NCBI GenBank assembly: GCA_031363945.1
Contig: JANLVJ010000065.1
Coordinates: forward strand, 124,001-188,000
Reading direction: 5' to 3'
Length of the DNA stretch: 64,000 nucleotides
Origin: JANLVJ01 sp031363945
Lineage (GTDB): Bacteria; Bacteroidota; Bacteroidia; Sphingobacteriales; Sphingobacteriaceae
Part shown: piece by piece, positions 26,161 through 35,987 of the stretch
Position numbering within the stretch: the first letter of the stretch is position 1
Layout: each line of letters starts with the position of its first letter
Notes under the pieces: model-generated
The model's input: the letters and a program-made list of their open reading frames with translations, nothing else
Told to the model about the DNA's origin: nothing
Databases searched by the model: none
Made by a program: the position numbers and the translations under genes

Positions 26161-27072
26161 TCAATACCCCCATTTTTTCATGACAGAAAGGTCAACTTTT
26201 GCTGATGCAAGAGGTGTTTTTCCCTGATATGATTCCTGTTCAATGATAAAATGCTTTGTGACGCCTATTTTTCGTCCAATATCGGCAATCTGCCGGGTCT
26301 TCATCAATCCAGCCCCGATCACAGTACTTTCGTAGCCATCCATATTATCAGCTTCCGAACTTTTAATTTCATCTTTTACGTGCATTAGTTCAAAACGACC
26401 AGGATATTTTTTGATCAGATCCTGGGCCTTACCACCGGCACCAAACATATTACCAATATCAATTTGCTGTGCTACCAATTTAGGGTCTGAATGCGTAAGA
26501 ATAAGTTCATACATCGTAATTCCGTTAAACCGGGTATTAAATTCAAAATTATGGTTATGGTAGCCAAACTTTATACCCGAACGGTTACAGAGTTCTCCAT
26601 TTTTATTAAAAACATCCATATATGCAATCAGTGCATCAGCTGATTTCCTGTATTGGTCGTCAAGCCAGGGACTGATCACAAACTGCTGCCCTACTATGGC
26701 CGCATCTTCAATTGTTTGCTTCCATTCATCGGTAAAATCTTTTGTTGATTCGTTATAATCTGTATACCCAAAGCGAGTATGCCCGCTATGCATTGAAAGC
26801 CCGAGGTCGGCCAGTATTTTCTTGAACTCTGCGGGAGAATAACCATAAAATTTTCGTCCGACATAATTGGCATGTTCAACATTCTTATAGCCCATTGCTG
26901 CAAGCTGTTTTAAAGTAGAAAGAGGATCTCTTTCCATATCGGCACGTACCGAATAAAGTTGAATTCCGGTTATAACCGGAGCGGGAAAATCAACTAAAGA
27001 TTTACCCACCAAAGGCAAACTGGCAAGACCCATTACCGTGTATTTTACAAATCCTCTTCTTGACAATGACAT
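26161..27072 (-). CDS. Tat-exported sugar phosphate isomerase/epimerase-like protein
   Basis: The N-terminus SRRGFVKYTVMGLASLPLVG is a twin-arginine signal. The mature protein is a xylose-isomerase-like TIM barrel (AP endonuclease 2 family): ITGIQLYSVRADME, MGYKNVEHANY, FGYHNHNFEF, QQIDIGNMFGAG, RFELMHVKDEI and FIIEQESY. His and Glu in these strands are the usual metal ligands. Bacteroidota carry many such exported paralogues, probably acting on sugars or inositols in the periplasm. Complete at 303 aa, monocistronic. Confidence 0.85.
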   Translation of the reverse strand: MSLSRRGFVKYTVMGLASLPLVGKSLVDFPAPVITGIQLYSVRADMERDPLSTLKQLAAMGYKNVEHANYVGRKFYGYSPAEFKKILADLGLSMHSGHTRFGYTDYNESTKDFTDEWKQTIEDAAIVGQQFVISPWLDDQYRKSADALIAYMDVFNKNGELCNRSGIKFGYHNHNFEFNTRFNGITMYELILTHSDPKLVAQQIDIGNMFGAGGKAQDLIKKYPGRFELMHVKDEIKSSEADNMDGYESTVIGAGLMKTRQIADIGRKIGVTKHFIIEQESYQGKTPLASAKVDLSVMKKWGY

Positions 27073-27104
27073 AACTGAATATTAATGCAATGAATGAAGT
27101 TAAT

Positions 27105-27112
27105 TATATTTG
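27105..27112 (+). promoter_or_regulatory. Possible -7 element immediately before an ATG
   Basis: TATATTTG, a perfect TAnnTTTG, followed by AAG and the ATG at 27116. If used, transcription would begin about at the start codon. The same 15 bases, TATATTTGAAGATGA, occur at 58381-58395 before another gene. Confidence 0.35.
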
Positions 27113-27115
27113 AAG

Positions 27116-27598
27116 ATGAAAGAAAGAAATCTAATTATTATCGGCCAGAAAATTGGATTATTATTTAGCCTGATAATGTTACTGTTAGCGCTACTTTCAT
27201 TTGTATATTACCTCAGCCATCATTTTCTTGCCCATCTGACGTATTGGTTTTTTAGTAACTGGCTACTCATACGCCTGATTGCAGCAGTATGCTACCTTGG
27301 CATAACTGGTTATATCAGTGGCGGTTATATAGCCAAAAGGCTATTCGTTCAGCAAGATGGCCTTGTACGCAGTGGATTGTTATGGGGAGTAATCATGCTA
27401 ATTTCTTTTTTACTTTTTCTTCCCTTCTATATCATAATACACAGCATTACAGCCGGTACATATGGCATTGCCAGCTTTGAAATGAAACTTTACTTTAATT
27501 CAATTAGATCCTATTACCTCCCTTTGTCAGCCCCTTCTCTGCTTGCTGGTCTGTTTTTTAGCTGGCAACTAAAAATACAGGGCTCAAAAAACTCCTAA
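27116..27598 (+). CDS. Four-TM membrane protein of unknown function
   Basis: 160 aa from the ATG at 27116. Hydrophobic segments at about 10-32, 45-66, 86-110 and 137-153 give four TM helices. No conserved motif is recognised. It ends 6 bases before the CoaB gene and may be co-transcribed with it. Confidence 0.65.
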   Translation: MKERNLIIIGQKIGLLFSLIMLLLALLSFVYYLSHHFLAHLTYWFFSNWLLIRLIAAVCYLGITGYISGGYIAKRLFVQQDGLVRSGLLWGVIMLISFLLFLPFYIIIHSITAGTYGIASFEMKLYFNSIRSYYLPLSAPSLLAGLFFSWQLKIQGSKNS

Positions 27599-27604
27599 AA
27601 ATTT

Positions 27605-28285
27605 ATGAATCCTTATCAGAAATCAAGTCTTTTTAGTGGAAAACGCATACTCATAACTGCAGGACCAACAAGGGAAGCGCTTGATCCGGTACGTTATATT
27701 TCAAATCATTCGACTGGAAAAATGGGATATGCACTAGCTGAAGCTTTTTTACAATCAGGTGCCTTAGTCACTTTAATTTCAGGGCCGGTGAATCTTGTGC
27801 TTGCCCATGAGCATCTGAATCTTATCAAGGTTGAAAGTGCCAATGAAATGTTCAGACAATGCAGTCACTATTTTGACGAATGTGAAATTGCCTTATTCAC
27901 AGCTGCTGTGGCTGATTATAGGCCAGAAATAACCCATCTGAGCAAAATTAAAAAAACTGATGATACCTTTAGCCTGAAAATGGTTAGAAATAGAGATATA
28001 GCAGTTGAATTCGGGAAAATAAAGAAGCCAGGCCAGTTCTCAATCGGTTTCGCACTTGAAAGTGATAATGAACTTGAAAACGCCCGGCTGAAATTAATTG
28101 AGAAAAACTTTGATCTGATCATTCTCAACTCAACCAATGATGCAGGTGCAACATTTGGTTTTGATACCAATAAAATCACCATCATTGACAAACTTGGTCG
28201 TGAACAGCATTTCGACCTGAAACTAAAATCAGTACTGGCTTTTGATATTCTTGACAGTGTAGCCGCCCAGCTCAAACTGGTTTAA
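27605..28285 (+). CDS. coaB: Phosphopantothenate-cysteine ligase domain (CoaB only)
   Basis: Couples 4'-phosphopantothenate to cysteine in coenzyme A synthesis. The motifs are those of the C-terminal half of CoaBC: ILITAGPTREALDPVRYISNHSTGKMGYALA, taken in order, then FTAAVADYRPE, KMVRNRDI, GFALES and ILNSTNDAGATFGFDTNKITII. It is 226 aa and starts directly with this domain, so the flavin-dependent decarboxylase (CoaC) half normally fused in front is absent. Confidence 0.88.
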   Translation: MNPYQKSSLFSGKRILITAGPTREALDPVRYISNHSTGKMGYALAEAFLQSGALVTLISGPVNLVLAHEHLNLIKVESANEMFRQCSHYFDECEIALFTAAVADYRPEITHLSKIKKTDDTFSLKMVRNRDIAVEFGKIKKPGQFSIGFALESDNELENARLKLIEKNFDLIILNSTNDAGATFGFDTNKITIIDKLGREQHFDLKLKSVLAFDILDSVAAQLKLV

Positions 28286-28697
28286 TTTAGTTTAATGCTG
28301 GTTAACAATGCCATTTTACTAATAAGCACCAAGATCTTTAACTGGCTATGTATATTCACAACACATTTACAATTACATTTTGCAGCACTGTACCGGAAGG
28401 CTGTAATCTGAGCGTAAGTATGGTGGTAAACAAGTTGCAGGTCTAGTCATTTAACCTGTTTTAAACACACGAAACAGCAGAATTTCATATTCATTTCTGG
28501 TAAAAAAATTCTTGTTAAAATCTTGTTGCATTCTTGACTAAATCTATAGACATTTGTATTGTGAACCTGAAGAAGATTTACGGTCACTGTAACATACGTG
28601 TACTTAGGTTTAACTGGCTTTAAGAGCTTGTTGAGCACTGGAAACTTATGTTACTGGCCTCTATCTTCCTTTATAAAATTCAGCTCATATTAAACCT
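28286..28697. other. Spacer upstream of the sulfate assimilation operon
   Basis: About 410 bases. No convincing coding frame or remnant is visible on either strand, and I recognise no known riboswitch. It must contain the promoter of the cys operon, but no well-placed TTG/TAnnTTTG pair stands out. Confidence 0.45.
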
Positions 28698-29465
28698 ATG
28701 CCTAAATCTCATCAACCCGCATCTTTTGCTCTCTTAGCCCGAAAAATCAGCACCCTTACAATTGAGGCTTCATTACGGCTTCTTTGTAAAGAATTTGAAG
28801 ATGCAGTTAGTTTTTCTACCAGTTTTAGCAAAGAAGATCAGGCGATAAGCCATATAATTTTCTCGGGTAACCTGCGTATTTCTGTTTTTACGCTAGATAC
28901 CGGTCGCCTCTTTCCTGAAACATATTCAGTCTGGCGGTCTACCAATGAGCGGTATCGAACTGCGATCAGGGCTTATTGCCCAGATGCGGCACAGCTTGAA
29001 CCGTATATTTCAGTCAAAGGGCCTAATGCCTTTTATGATTCAGTTGAGAATAGAAAAGAATGTTGTTTTATAAGAAAGGTTGAGCCCTTGAAAAGAGCAC
29101 TCAAGAATCAGCAAATTTGGATTACAGGCCTGAGAGCTGAGCATTCTCAATCACGTGAAGGTTTACAGCAGCTTGAATGGGATGAAAGTAATGGACTTGT
29201 GAAATATCATCCCTTACTTAACTATACCACCGGACAGGTTGATGATTTTATAAAAGAAAATAATATTCCATATAACCCATTGAATGATAAAGCCTTTGTG
29301 AGTATCGGCTGCGCCCCCTGCACCCGTGCGATTAGTCCGGGTGAAGATTTCAGAGCAGGTCGCTGGTGGTGGGAACAAAGCAACGGCAAAGAATGCGGAC
29401 TGCATGTACATCAAGCCGAAACGCCCCTATTAACCATAAACTCGAAAGAAAGTAACCCGTTATGA
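28698..29465 (+). CDS. cysH: Phosphoadenylyl/adenylyl-sulfate reductase
   Basis: Reduces (P)APS to sulfite in the cytoplasm. PP-loop-type nucleotide site FSTSFSKEDQ, then LDTGRLFPETY. Two Cys pairs, ECCFIRK and GCAPCTR, together with ECGLH near the C-terminus, mark the [4Fe-4S] form, which uses APS rather than PAPS. This agrees with the absence of an APS kinase (cysC) in the operon. 255 aa. The last codon overlaps the cysD start (ATGA). Confidence 0.92.
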   Translation: MPKSHQPASFALLARKISTLTIEASLRLLCKEFEDAVSFSTSFSKEDQAISHIIFSGNLRISVFTLDTGRLFPETYSVWRSTNERYRTAIRAYCPDAAQLEPYISVKGPNAFYDSVENRKECCFIRKVEPLKRALKNQQIWITGLRAEHSQSREGLQQLEWDESNGLVKYHPLLNYTTGQVDDFIKENNIPYNPLNDKAFVSIGCAPCTRAISPGEDFRAGRWWWEQSNGKECGLHVHQAETPLLTINSKESNPL

Positions 29466-30373
29466 AGCTGAATTACCAACTTGATTATCTCGATCATTTA
29501 GAGTCTGAATCAATTCACATCATGAGAGAGGTTGCAGGGCAATTTGAAAGGCCCGCTCTATTATTTAGTGGAGGAAAAGATTCAATTACCATGGTACATC
29601 TGGCATTAAAGGCCTTCAGACCAGGTAAATTTCCATTTCCACTGGTTCATATCGACACTGGTCATAATTTTCCTGAAGCACTGGCATATCGCGATAAACT
29701 TGCACTTGATCTGGGTGAAAAGCTCATTGTTCGTTATGTCGAAGATACTATGATACGACAGAAGCTCAGTGAACCCAAGGGTAAATTTGCCAGCAGAAAT
29801 GCGCTTCAGACGTTCACCTTGCTTGAAACTATCGAAGAATTTGGTTTTGACTGCTGCATTGGGGGTGCCCGCCGTGATGAAGAAAAAGCTCGAGCCAAAG
29901 AACGCATATTTTCTGTTCGTGATGAGTTTGGGCAATGGGATCCTAAACTTCAAAGACCAGAACTCTGGAATGTCTATAATGGCAGAATTCATAAAGGTGA
30001 AAATGTACGGGTCTTTCCTATCAGCAACTGGACAGAGCTCGATGTCTGGAATTATATCAGACGGGAAAAAATCGAATTACCGGCTATCTATTTTGCCCAT
30101 CACCGTGAAGTGCTGGAGTATGATGGGCAGCTGATTGCTAATTCCCCTTTTATACGAATTGATGCCGGAGAAAAACTTATGAACCGTCAGGTGAGATACA
30201 GAACTGTTGGTGATATGAGCTGTACCGCAGCTGTTGAATCTAGTGCTTCAACCCTTGATGATATCATTCATGAAATAACAGTTTCCCGAATTTCTGAACG
30301 CGGTGAAACACGAATCGATGACCGGGTTTCAGAAGCTGCGATGGAAGACCGCAAGAAAAACGGATATTTTTAA
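29462..30373 (+). CDS. cysD: Sulfate adenylyltransferase subunit 2
   Basis: ATP sulfurylase small subunit; makes APS from sulfate and ATP with CysN. PP-loop FSGGKDSITMVHLA near residue 37-50, VHIDTGHNFPEAL, IGGARRDEEKARAKER, VFPISNWTELDVW and the C-terminal SERGETRIDDR. 303 aa, complete. Four-base overlap with cysH; cysN starts 13 bases on. Confidence 0.95.
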   Translation: MKLNYQLDYLDHLESESIHIMREVAGQFERPALLFSGGKDSITMVHLALKAFRPGKFPFPLVHIDTGHNFPEALAYRDKLALDLGEKLIVRYVEDTMIRQKLSEPKGKFASRNALQTFTLLETIEEFGFDCCIGGARRDEEKARAKERIFSVRDEFGQWDPKLQRPELWNVYNGRIHKGENVRVFPISNWTELDVWNYIRREKIELPAIYFAHHREVLEYDGQLIANSPFIRIDAGEKLMNRQVRYRTVGDMSCTAAVESSASTLDDIIHEITVSRISERGETRIDDRVSEAAMEDRKKNGYF

Positions 30374-30386
30374 GAACTAGAAAATT

Positions 30387-31628
30387 ATGGATTTACTTCG
30401 ATTTATAACTGCGGGCAGTGTAGATGATGGCAAAAGTACACTGATCGGCCGTTTACTTTATGATAGCAAAAATATAATGGTAGACCAGCTGGAAGCAATT
30501 GAAAAACAAAGTAAAAATAAAGCTGCAGGAGAAATTGACTTAGCCTTACTGACTGATGGGCTAAGAGCTGAAAGAGAACAGGGAATCACCATTGATGTGG
30601 CTTATAAATACTTTAATACTCCTACCCGAAAGTTCATTATTGCAGATGCTCCAGGTCATATTCAATATACCCGCAATATGGTGACAGGAGCCTCTAGTGC
30701 CAACCTGATTATCATTTTGGTAGACGCCAGAAATGGTGTGGCTGAACAAACCCGACGGCATTCAATCATTGCTTCACTGCTTCAGATACCCCATATCATT
30801 GTTGCTATCAATAAAATGGATCTGGTATCAAATTCACCCGACGTGTATAATGATATCGTGATCGAGTACGCAGCAGTAGCCAAGCGACTAAATTTAAAAG
30901 ACGTACGTTTTATTCCGATCAGCGCATTGAATGGTGATAATATTGTTGACCGTTCAAGTGCATTTAGCTGGTATGAAGGAGAAACTTTACTTGAAATGCT
31001 CGAAAATGTAGCTGTGGCCAAAGATATTAATCTTGAAGTCAGTCGCCTGCCCGTGCAGTATATCATAAGGCCCCAGTCTGAAGATTTACATGATTACAGG
31101 GGGTATGCAGGTAAAATCATCAGTGGAAAATACCGCAAAGGCGACGAAATAAAAGTTTTACCGTCTGGCCAAAGAAGCAGGATCAGTAGCATTGAAATTG
31201 CTGGTCATCAGGTCGAAGAAGCATTTGCTCCGCAAAATGTTATTATCAACCTAACTGATGATCTTGATATCAGCCGGGGCGATGTGCTTGTCAAACCAGA
31301 AAACACAGGGCGTATAGAGCAGGAGTTTGAAAGCCTCGCCTGCTGGATGGATTTCAAACCCCTTGTTGCCGGAAATAAATATATTCTACAACTGCATAGC
31401 CGACAGGTAAAATGTATTGTTAAGTCAATTGATTACCGTCTTGATGTTAATACGCTTGAAAGAATTAAACATCCTGCCAAGGCCAGTTTGAATGATATCG
31501 TCAGCATAACTTTAAAAACAGCCAGCCCCCTGCCTTTTGATTCATATTCTGAGCTGAGAGCAAACGGTGGTGCCATACTTATCGATGAGAGTAGTTACCT
31601 GACAGTGGGAGCCTGTATGCTTCAGTAG
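30387..31628 (+). CDS. cysN: Sulfate adenylyltransferase subunit 1 (GTPase)
   Basis: EF-Tu-like GTPase that drives the CysD reaction. Motifs: GSVDDGKSTLIGRLLYDS (P-loop), EREQGITIDVAY (switch I), IADAPGHIQYTRNM (switch II) and INKMDLV. 413 aa, without a fused APS kinase domain, consistent with the APS-type CysH in the same operon. Confidence 0.95.
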   Translation: MDLLRFITAGSVDDGKSTLIGRLLYDSKNIMVDQLEAIEKQSKNKAAGEIDLALLTDGLRAEREQGITIDVAYKYFNTPTRKFIIADAPGHIQYTRNMVTGASSANLIIILVDARNGVAEQTRRHSIIASLLQIPHIIVAINKMDLVSNSPDVYNDIVIEYAAVAKRLNLKDVRFIPISALNGDNIVDRSSAFSWYEGETLLEMLENVAVAKDINLEVSRLPVQYIIRPQSEDLHDYRGYAGKIISGKYRKGDEIKVLPSGQRSRISSIEIAGHQVEEAFAPQNVIINLTDDLDISRGDVLVKPENTGRIEQEFESLACWMDFKPLVAGNKYILQLHSRQVKCIVKSIDYRLDVNTLERIKHPAKASLNDIVSITLKTASPLPFDSYSELRANGGAILIDESSYLTVGACMLQ

Positions 31629-31652
31629 TTCATAGACAATTAATACACACCG

Positions 31653-32498
31653 ATGTATAGTTTGACATTAAAAGGTATAGTCATTTTTGCTGGTGCCGGT
31701 TCAGGTGACCCAGACTTATTAACCATTAAAGCATCGCGCGCGCTATCAGGTGCTGATATAATTATTGCTGACAGGCTGGTTGCAGAACGTATTTTATCAG
31801 ACTGGGCGAATCCAGAGGCAACCATCATTCATGTTGGGAAACAATCAGGAAAAAAAGAGTCTATGCCCCAGAGTGCCATCACTAAGTTGCTGGTTGACTA
31901 TGCCCTGGCTGGTAAACGGGTGGTGCGCCTGAAAGGCGGAGATGTTTCGATTTTTTCGAATATTTATGATGAGCTGATGGCATTGGTTGAAAATGAAATC
32001 ACTTATGAGATTATCCCTGGGATATCATCAGCTTCAGGTGCTGCTGCCTATGCAGGTATACCTCTGACGGCTAGAAATCATGCAACAGCTATCAGGTTTC
32101 TGACAGGTTATGATCCTGGTAAATTAAATGACACGAAGTGGAAAGAACTGGCAGAAAGTGATGATACACTTGTCTGGTTTATGTCTAGTGATGTAATCAA
32201 TATTCTGACAAAAAACCTGACGACTTCCGGTATACATCGTGACGTTCATATCGCAGTCATAGAACAGGCCAGTACGCCCGATCAACAAACAAGTTGTTGC
32301 AATATATACGATTATGAAGGCCTGTATGCAAACAAGATTTATGCTTCTCCAAGCTTGATAATTATTGGTAAAGTAGCTGCTTTGCATACAAGATTTGCCT
32401 GGTTTAATGAGCCTACCGAGACTGGATTTTTCTTTAAAGAACTCGGTAAAAGTGATTTAATCCCCCCTTTAAACAGCCTGAATAGAAAAGCATGTTAA
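31653..32498 (+). CDS. cobA: Uroporphyrinogen-III C-methyltransferase
   Basis: Makes precorrin-2 for siroheme, the prosthetic group of CysI. SAM-binding motif FAGAGSGDPDLLTIKA, then ADIIIADRLV, VVRLKGGDVSIF (KGGDP-like), PGISSASGAAAYAGIPLT and HVGKQSGK. 281 aa. Its 3' end overlaps the cysJ start by 7 bases, and the siroheme dehydrogenase activity is provided by the fusion gene at 38978. Confidence 0.93.
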   Translation: MYSLTLKGIVIFAGAGSGDPDLLTIKASRALSGADIIIADRLVAERILSDWANPEATIIHVGKQSGKKESMPQSAITKLLVDYALAGKRVVRLKGGDVSIFSNIYDELMALVENEITYEIIPGISSASGAAAYAGIPLTARNHATAIRFLTGYDPGKLNDTKWKELAESDDTLVWFMSSDVINILTKNLTTSGIHRDVHIAVIEQASTPDQQTSCCNIYDYEGLYANKIYASPSLIIIGKVAALHTRFAWFNEPTETGFFFKELGKSDLIPPLNSLNRKAC

Positions 32499-34192
32499 CA
32501 GAAGATAAATTAAGGCAGGTACAGCAGCTTGTAGCTGATTTTAGTGCCAGCCAATTGATATGGCTAAGTGGTTACCTGAGTGGTATCGCTGAAAAAGATG
32601 CATTGCCCCTACTTTCCCAATACCAGGAAGATGTATTGCCCCAGGTAGTTTCTGAATTGAAGCTCACCATTGCCTATGGTACCGAAAGTGGAAACTCAAA
32701 AAAAGTAGCAACAAATTTTGCCAAACAGGCCAAGGGTTTAGGAATACAGACGAAACTGATTAATCTGGCACAGTACAGGCTAAATGATCTTTTAAAGGAA
32801 GAATATTTCATTAGCGTGATAAGTACCCAGGGGGAAGGAGAACCCCCTGAATCAGCCAAAAAATTCTATGATTATGTTGAGGCTAATACCAGCATACTTA
32901 ATACCCTCAAATTCGGTGTCCTGGCATTGGGAGATACGTCATACCCCTTGTTTTGTAAAGCTGGGGAAGATATTGATTTATGGCTTAACAGGCAGGGAGC
33001 AACAAGACTGGTTGCCTTGCAACGCTGTGACCTTGATTACGATGAAGTTGCTGAAGCTTGGTTCAAGAATGTACTCGACCTATTGAATATTGCACAGCCG
33101 GTAAAGCATAGCCTGTTACCTGAAATAAAAAAAACTGCTGGCAAGATTATTTATGAAGGAACACTACTTACGAATAATAATCTAAACGACAGGGGTTCGT
33201 CAAAGAGAACCCACCATATAGAAATACTATCAGAAAATGTTAATTATCAGCCAGGCGATTCACTCGGCATAGTGCCTGAAAATCCAGAAAAGACAGTTAA
33301 TGCTATCTTACAGCTGCAACTCTTGAACCCAGGTAAAATAATTACCAGAGGTGATGAAAGTCAACCCTTGAATGTATGGCTGAAAAAGAAATTAAACATC
33401 GTTTATCTGTCAGAACGGATCATTAAGAAATATGCATTACTTACAGGTCAGGATATTCCTGATACCCGTATGGGGCTACTCGATCTGCTGAAAATTTATC
33501 CTGTCAATGATGCAGTACAGTTTGAAGGAGTAATTCAATTGCTGGATCTGATCACCCCGCGTTTATATTCAATTTCCTCATCTCCAGTACTTCATGAAAA
33601 TGAAGTTCACCTTACTGTTGCCCTCGAAAAATTCACTACCAATCATGAGCTGCTACATGGTCTATGCTCAGATCACTTAATAAATCTGGAAGTCGGCAGT
33701 ATCCTAAAATTCTACATTCACAAAAATCGTATTTTCAAGCTACCTGCCGATGATATTGATATCATTATGATCGGCCCTGGAACAGGCATTGCCCCTTTCA
33801 GGTCATTTCTGGCTGAGCGTGAAGCAAGAAATGCGACAGGCAAAAACTGGTTATTTTTTGGAGACCAGCATTTCACTACAGATTTTTTGTATCAGACAGA
33901 AATTCAGGACTGGCATCAAACCGGACTTCTTACGTGTGTAAATCTGGCGTTTTCAAGAGACCAAAAGGAAAAGATATATGTGCAACACCGCATGTTTGAT
34001 CATGGAGCAGAACTTTATGAATGGATTGTCAGAGGCGCTGTTATCTATTTATGTGGGTCTAAAGATCCTATGGGAATTGATGTCGAACATACCCTGATGC
34101 AAATCTCAGCTATATTTGGGAATCAGATAAATCCAGAGGCCTGGCTTGAAAACTTATCAGAAAGTGGAAAGTATTTAAAAGACGTTTACTAG
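32492..34192 (+). CDS. cysJ: Sulfite reductase flavoprotein (diflavin reductase)
   Basis: Moves electrons from NADPH through FAD and FMN to CysI. Flavodoxin domain about 58-200: IAYGTESGNSKKVA, STQGEGEPPESAKKF, LGDTSYPLFCKAG. The FAD domain includes YQPGDSLGIVPEN and PRLYSISSSP. The NADP domain has IGPGTGIAPFRSFL, LFFGDQ, YLCGSKDPMG and the C-terminal aromatic GKYLKDVY. 566 aa, complete. It is 11 bases ahead of cysI. Confidence 0.93.
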   Translation: MLTEDKLRQVQQLVADFSASQLIWLSGYLSGIAEKDALPLLSQYQEDVLPQVVSELKLTIAYGTESGNSKKVATNFAKQAKGLGIQTKLINLAQYRLNDLLKEEYFISVISTQGEGEPPESAKKFYDYVEANTSILNTLKFGVLALGDTSYPLFCKAGEDIDLWLNRQGATRLVALQRCDLDYDEVAEAWFKNVLDLLNIAQPVKHSLLPEIKKTAGKIIYEGTLLTNNNLNDRGSSKRTHHIEILSENVNYQPGDSLGIVPENPEKTVNAILQLQLLNPGKIITRGDESQPLNVWLKKKLNIVYLSERIIKKYALLTGQDIPDTRMGLLDLLKIYPVNDAVQFEGVIQLLDLITPRLYSISSSPVLHENEVHLTVALEKFTTNHELLHGLCSDHLINLEVGSILKFYIHKNRIFKLPADDIDIIMIGPGTGIAPFRSFLAEREARNATGKNWLFFGDQHFTTDFLYQTEIQDWHQTGLLTCVNLAFSRDQKEKIYVQHRMFDHGAELYEWIVRGAVIYLCGSKDPMGIDVEHTLMQISAIFGNQINPEAWLENLSESGKYLKDVY

Positions 34193-34203
34193 CATTTGAA
34201 TAA

Positions 34204-35916
34204 ATGAGTAATAAGAAAAATTTATCAGCAATTGAATTCATAAAGCAGGCTAGCGACAGTTTGCGTGGCAGTATTGTTAAAAGCCTGCAAGATGAACTCT
34301 CTGGTGCTATCCGGGAACCAGATCAGGCACTTATCAAGTTTCATGGTATGTACCAGCAGGACGACAGAGACAGGCGTGAAGAAAGGGCTGAAAAAAAACT
34401 TGAGAATCTCTATACTTTCATGATCAGGCTGCGCCTGCCAGGGGGGTTTCTGGCGCCAGGTCAATGGGTTGCCTTACATCATATTGCAGGCGAGCATTCA
34501 ACCGGTACTATTAAAATAACAACCCGTCAAACTGTACAATTACATGGTTTATTTAAGTCACATATAAAACCAACTATTCAGGCTTTCAATGTGGCGGGTC
34601 TTGATTCAATCGCTACTTGCGGCGATGTAAATAGAAATGTGACCTGTACTTCTAATCCGGCTCAGTCAAAAGTTCATGCTGAAATATTTGCCTTCGCAGA
34701 TAAAATAAGCAGACACCTTAAACCTAAATCCAGATCGTATTATGAAATTTGGCTTGACCAGGAAAAAATAAGTGATAAAAGTATTGAAGAAGATTCCTTA
34801 TATGAAGATCGTTACCTGCCTAGAAAATTTAAAATAGGAATTGCCATTCCTCCAAATAATGATCTTGATATTTTCAGCAATGACCTTGGCCTGATTGCCA
34901 TCATTGAGCAGGATAAATTAGTCGGATTTAATATTGCAATAGGCGGTGGCCTTTCTTCAACCCATGGTAATGCACTTACTTATGCCCGCCTTGGTTCTGT
35001 GATTGGATTTGTCAGTGGTGAAGAAAATATTCTGGCTGCTATTTATGCCATAATTGCAACTCAGAGAGATTATGGCAACCGCGCTGACCGAAAACTTGCC
35101 CGTCTTAAATATACAGTCGATACATACGGTCTTGATTTTTTTCTTGAAGAATTACATAAACGCACAGGCTTCGCCCTAACCCCTGCCCGCCCTTATTCAT
35201 TTACTGAACGGGAAGATTATTATGGGTGGTTGCAAGATTATGCAGGTACCTGGCATTATACGCTATTTGTTGAAAATGGCAGGGTGAATGACGAAAATGG
35301 ATTGCAGATTAAGTCAGCCATGTACGAAATTGCTCAAACTGGTAAATCAACTTTTAGATTCACAGGTAACCAGAATCTTATCATTTCTGATGTAAGTGAA
35401 GTAGATAAGCCCCAGGTTAATGCTATTCTTGAAGGCTATGGTTTACTGGCTCATACAAAAAACACGAGCCTGATCAGAAAGAATGCTATGGCCTGTGTTG
35501 CCCTGCCAACCTGCCCGCTGGCATTTGCCGAAGCACAGCGTTACCTTCCCTCTTTAATCAGCAAAATTGAACCATTGATTGTCAAATACGATTTACAGAA
35601 TGAAGCAATCATTACCCGTATGACGGGATGCCCTAATGGTTGTGCCAGGCCTAATATGGCTGAAATCGGTTTTATTGGCGTATCCCCAGGGCGGTATAAT
35701 CTACACCTTGGTGCTGATCATGCCGGAGAACGTCTGAATGCTGTTTACCGGGAAAGTTTAAATGAAGGAGAGATTCTAGCCGAGCTTGATGTTCTTTTCA
35801 AACTGTTCAGTAAAGAAAAGATGAAAAGAGAAAGTATTGGAGATTTTGCCCAGCGTAAAAAACTGGTATCCCTGAAGGCCGACTCTCGCATACACCTCCA
35901 GGTAAACCAAACCTGA
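34204..35916 (+). CDS. cysI: Sulfite reductase hemoprotein (siroheme/[4Fe-4S])
   Basis: Six-electron reduction of sulfite to sulfide. ITTRQTVQLHG and TCGDVNRNVTCTSNP lie in the N-terminal half. The [4Fe-4S]/siroheme ligands are CVALPTCPLAFAEAQRYLP and TGCPNGCARP. 570 aa, the length of a typical NADPH-type CysI. It follows cysJ at 11 bases, so the two subunits are likely made in step. Confidence 0.95.
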   Translation: MSNKKNLSAIEFIKQASDSLRGSIVKSLQDELSGAIREPDQALIKFHGMYQQDDRDRREERAEKKLENLYTFMIRLRLPGGFLAPGQWVALHHIAGEHSTGTIKITTRQTVQLHGLFKSHIKPTIQAFNVAGLDSIATCGDVNRNVTCTSNPAQSKVHAEIFAFADKISRHLKPKSRSYYEIWLDQEKISDKSIEEDSLYEDRYLPRKFKIGIAIPPNNDLDIFSNDLGLIAIIEQDKLVGFNIAIGGGLSSTHGNALTYARLGSVIGFVSGEENILAAIYAIIATQRDYGNRADRKLARLKYTVDTYGLDFFLEELHKRTGFALTPARPYSFTEREDYYGWLQDYAGTWHYTLFVENGRVNDENGLQIKSAMYEIAQTGKSTFRFTGNQNLIISDVSEVDKPQVNAILEGYGLLAHTKNTSLIRKNAMACVALPTCPLAFAEAQRYLPSLISKIEPLIVKYDLQNEAIITRMTGCPNGCARPNMAEIGFIGVSPGRYNLHLGADHAGERLNAVYRESLNEGEILAELDVLFKLFSKEKMKRESIGDFAQRKKLVSLKADSRIHLQVNQT

Positions 35917-35987
35917 TTTAAAAGGTCAGGCATCTGAAATAAATTACTACTTTCGCATTTGTATATAAAACCTATAGACTTAATATT

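Noticed and set aside
28447..28638. Minus-strand 63-codon frame upstream of cysH
   Set aside because: Low-complexity translation without motifs, in the expected promoter region of the cys operon.
28286..28697. Riboswitch upstream of the cys operon
   Set aside because: I looked for a SAM-type or other known leader fold and saw no matching conserved core.
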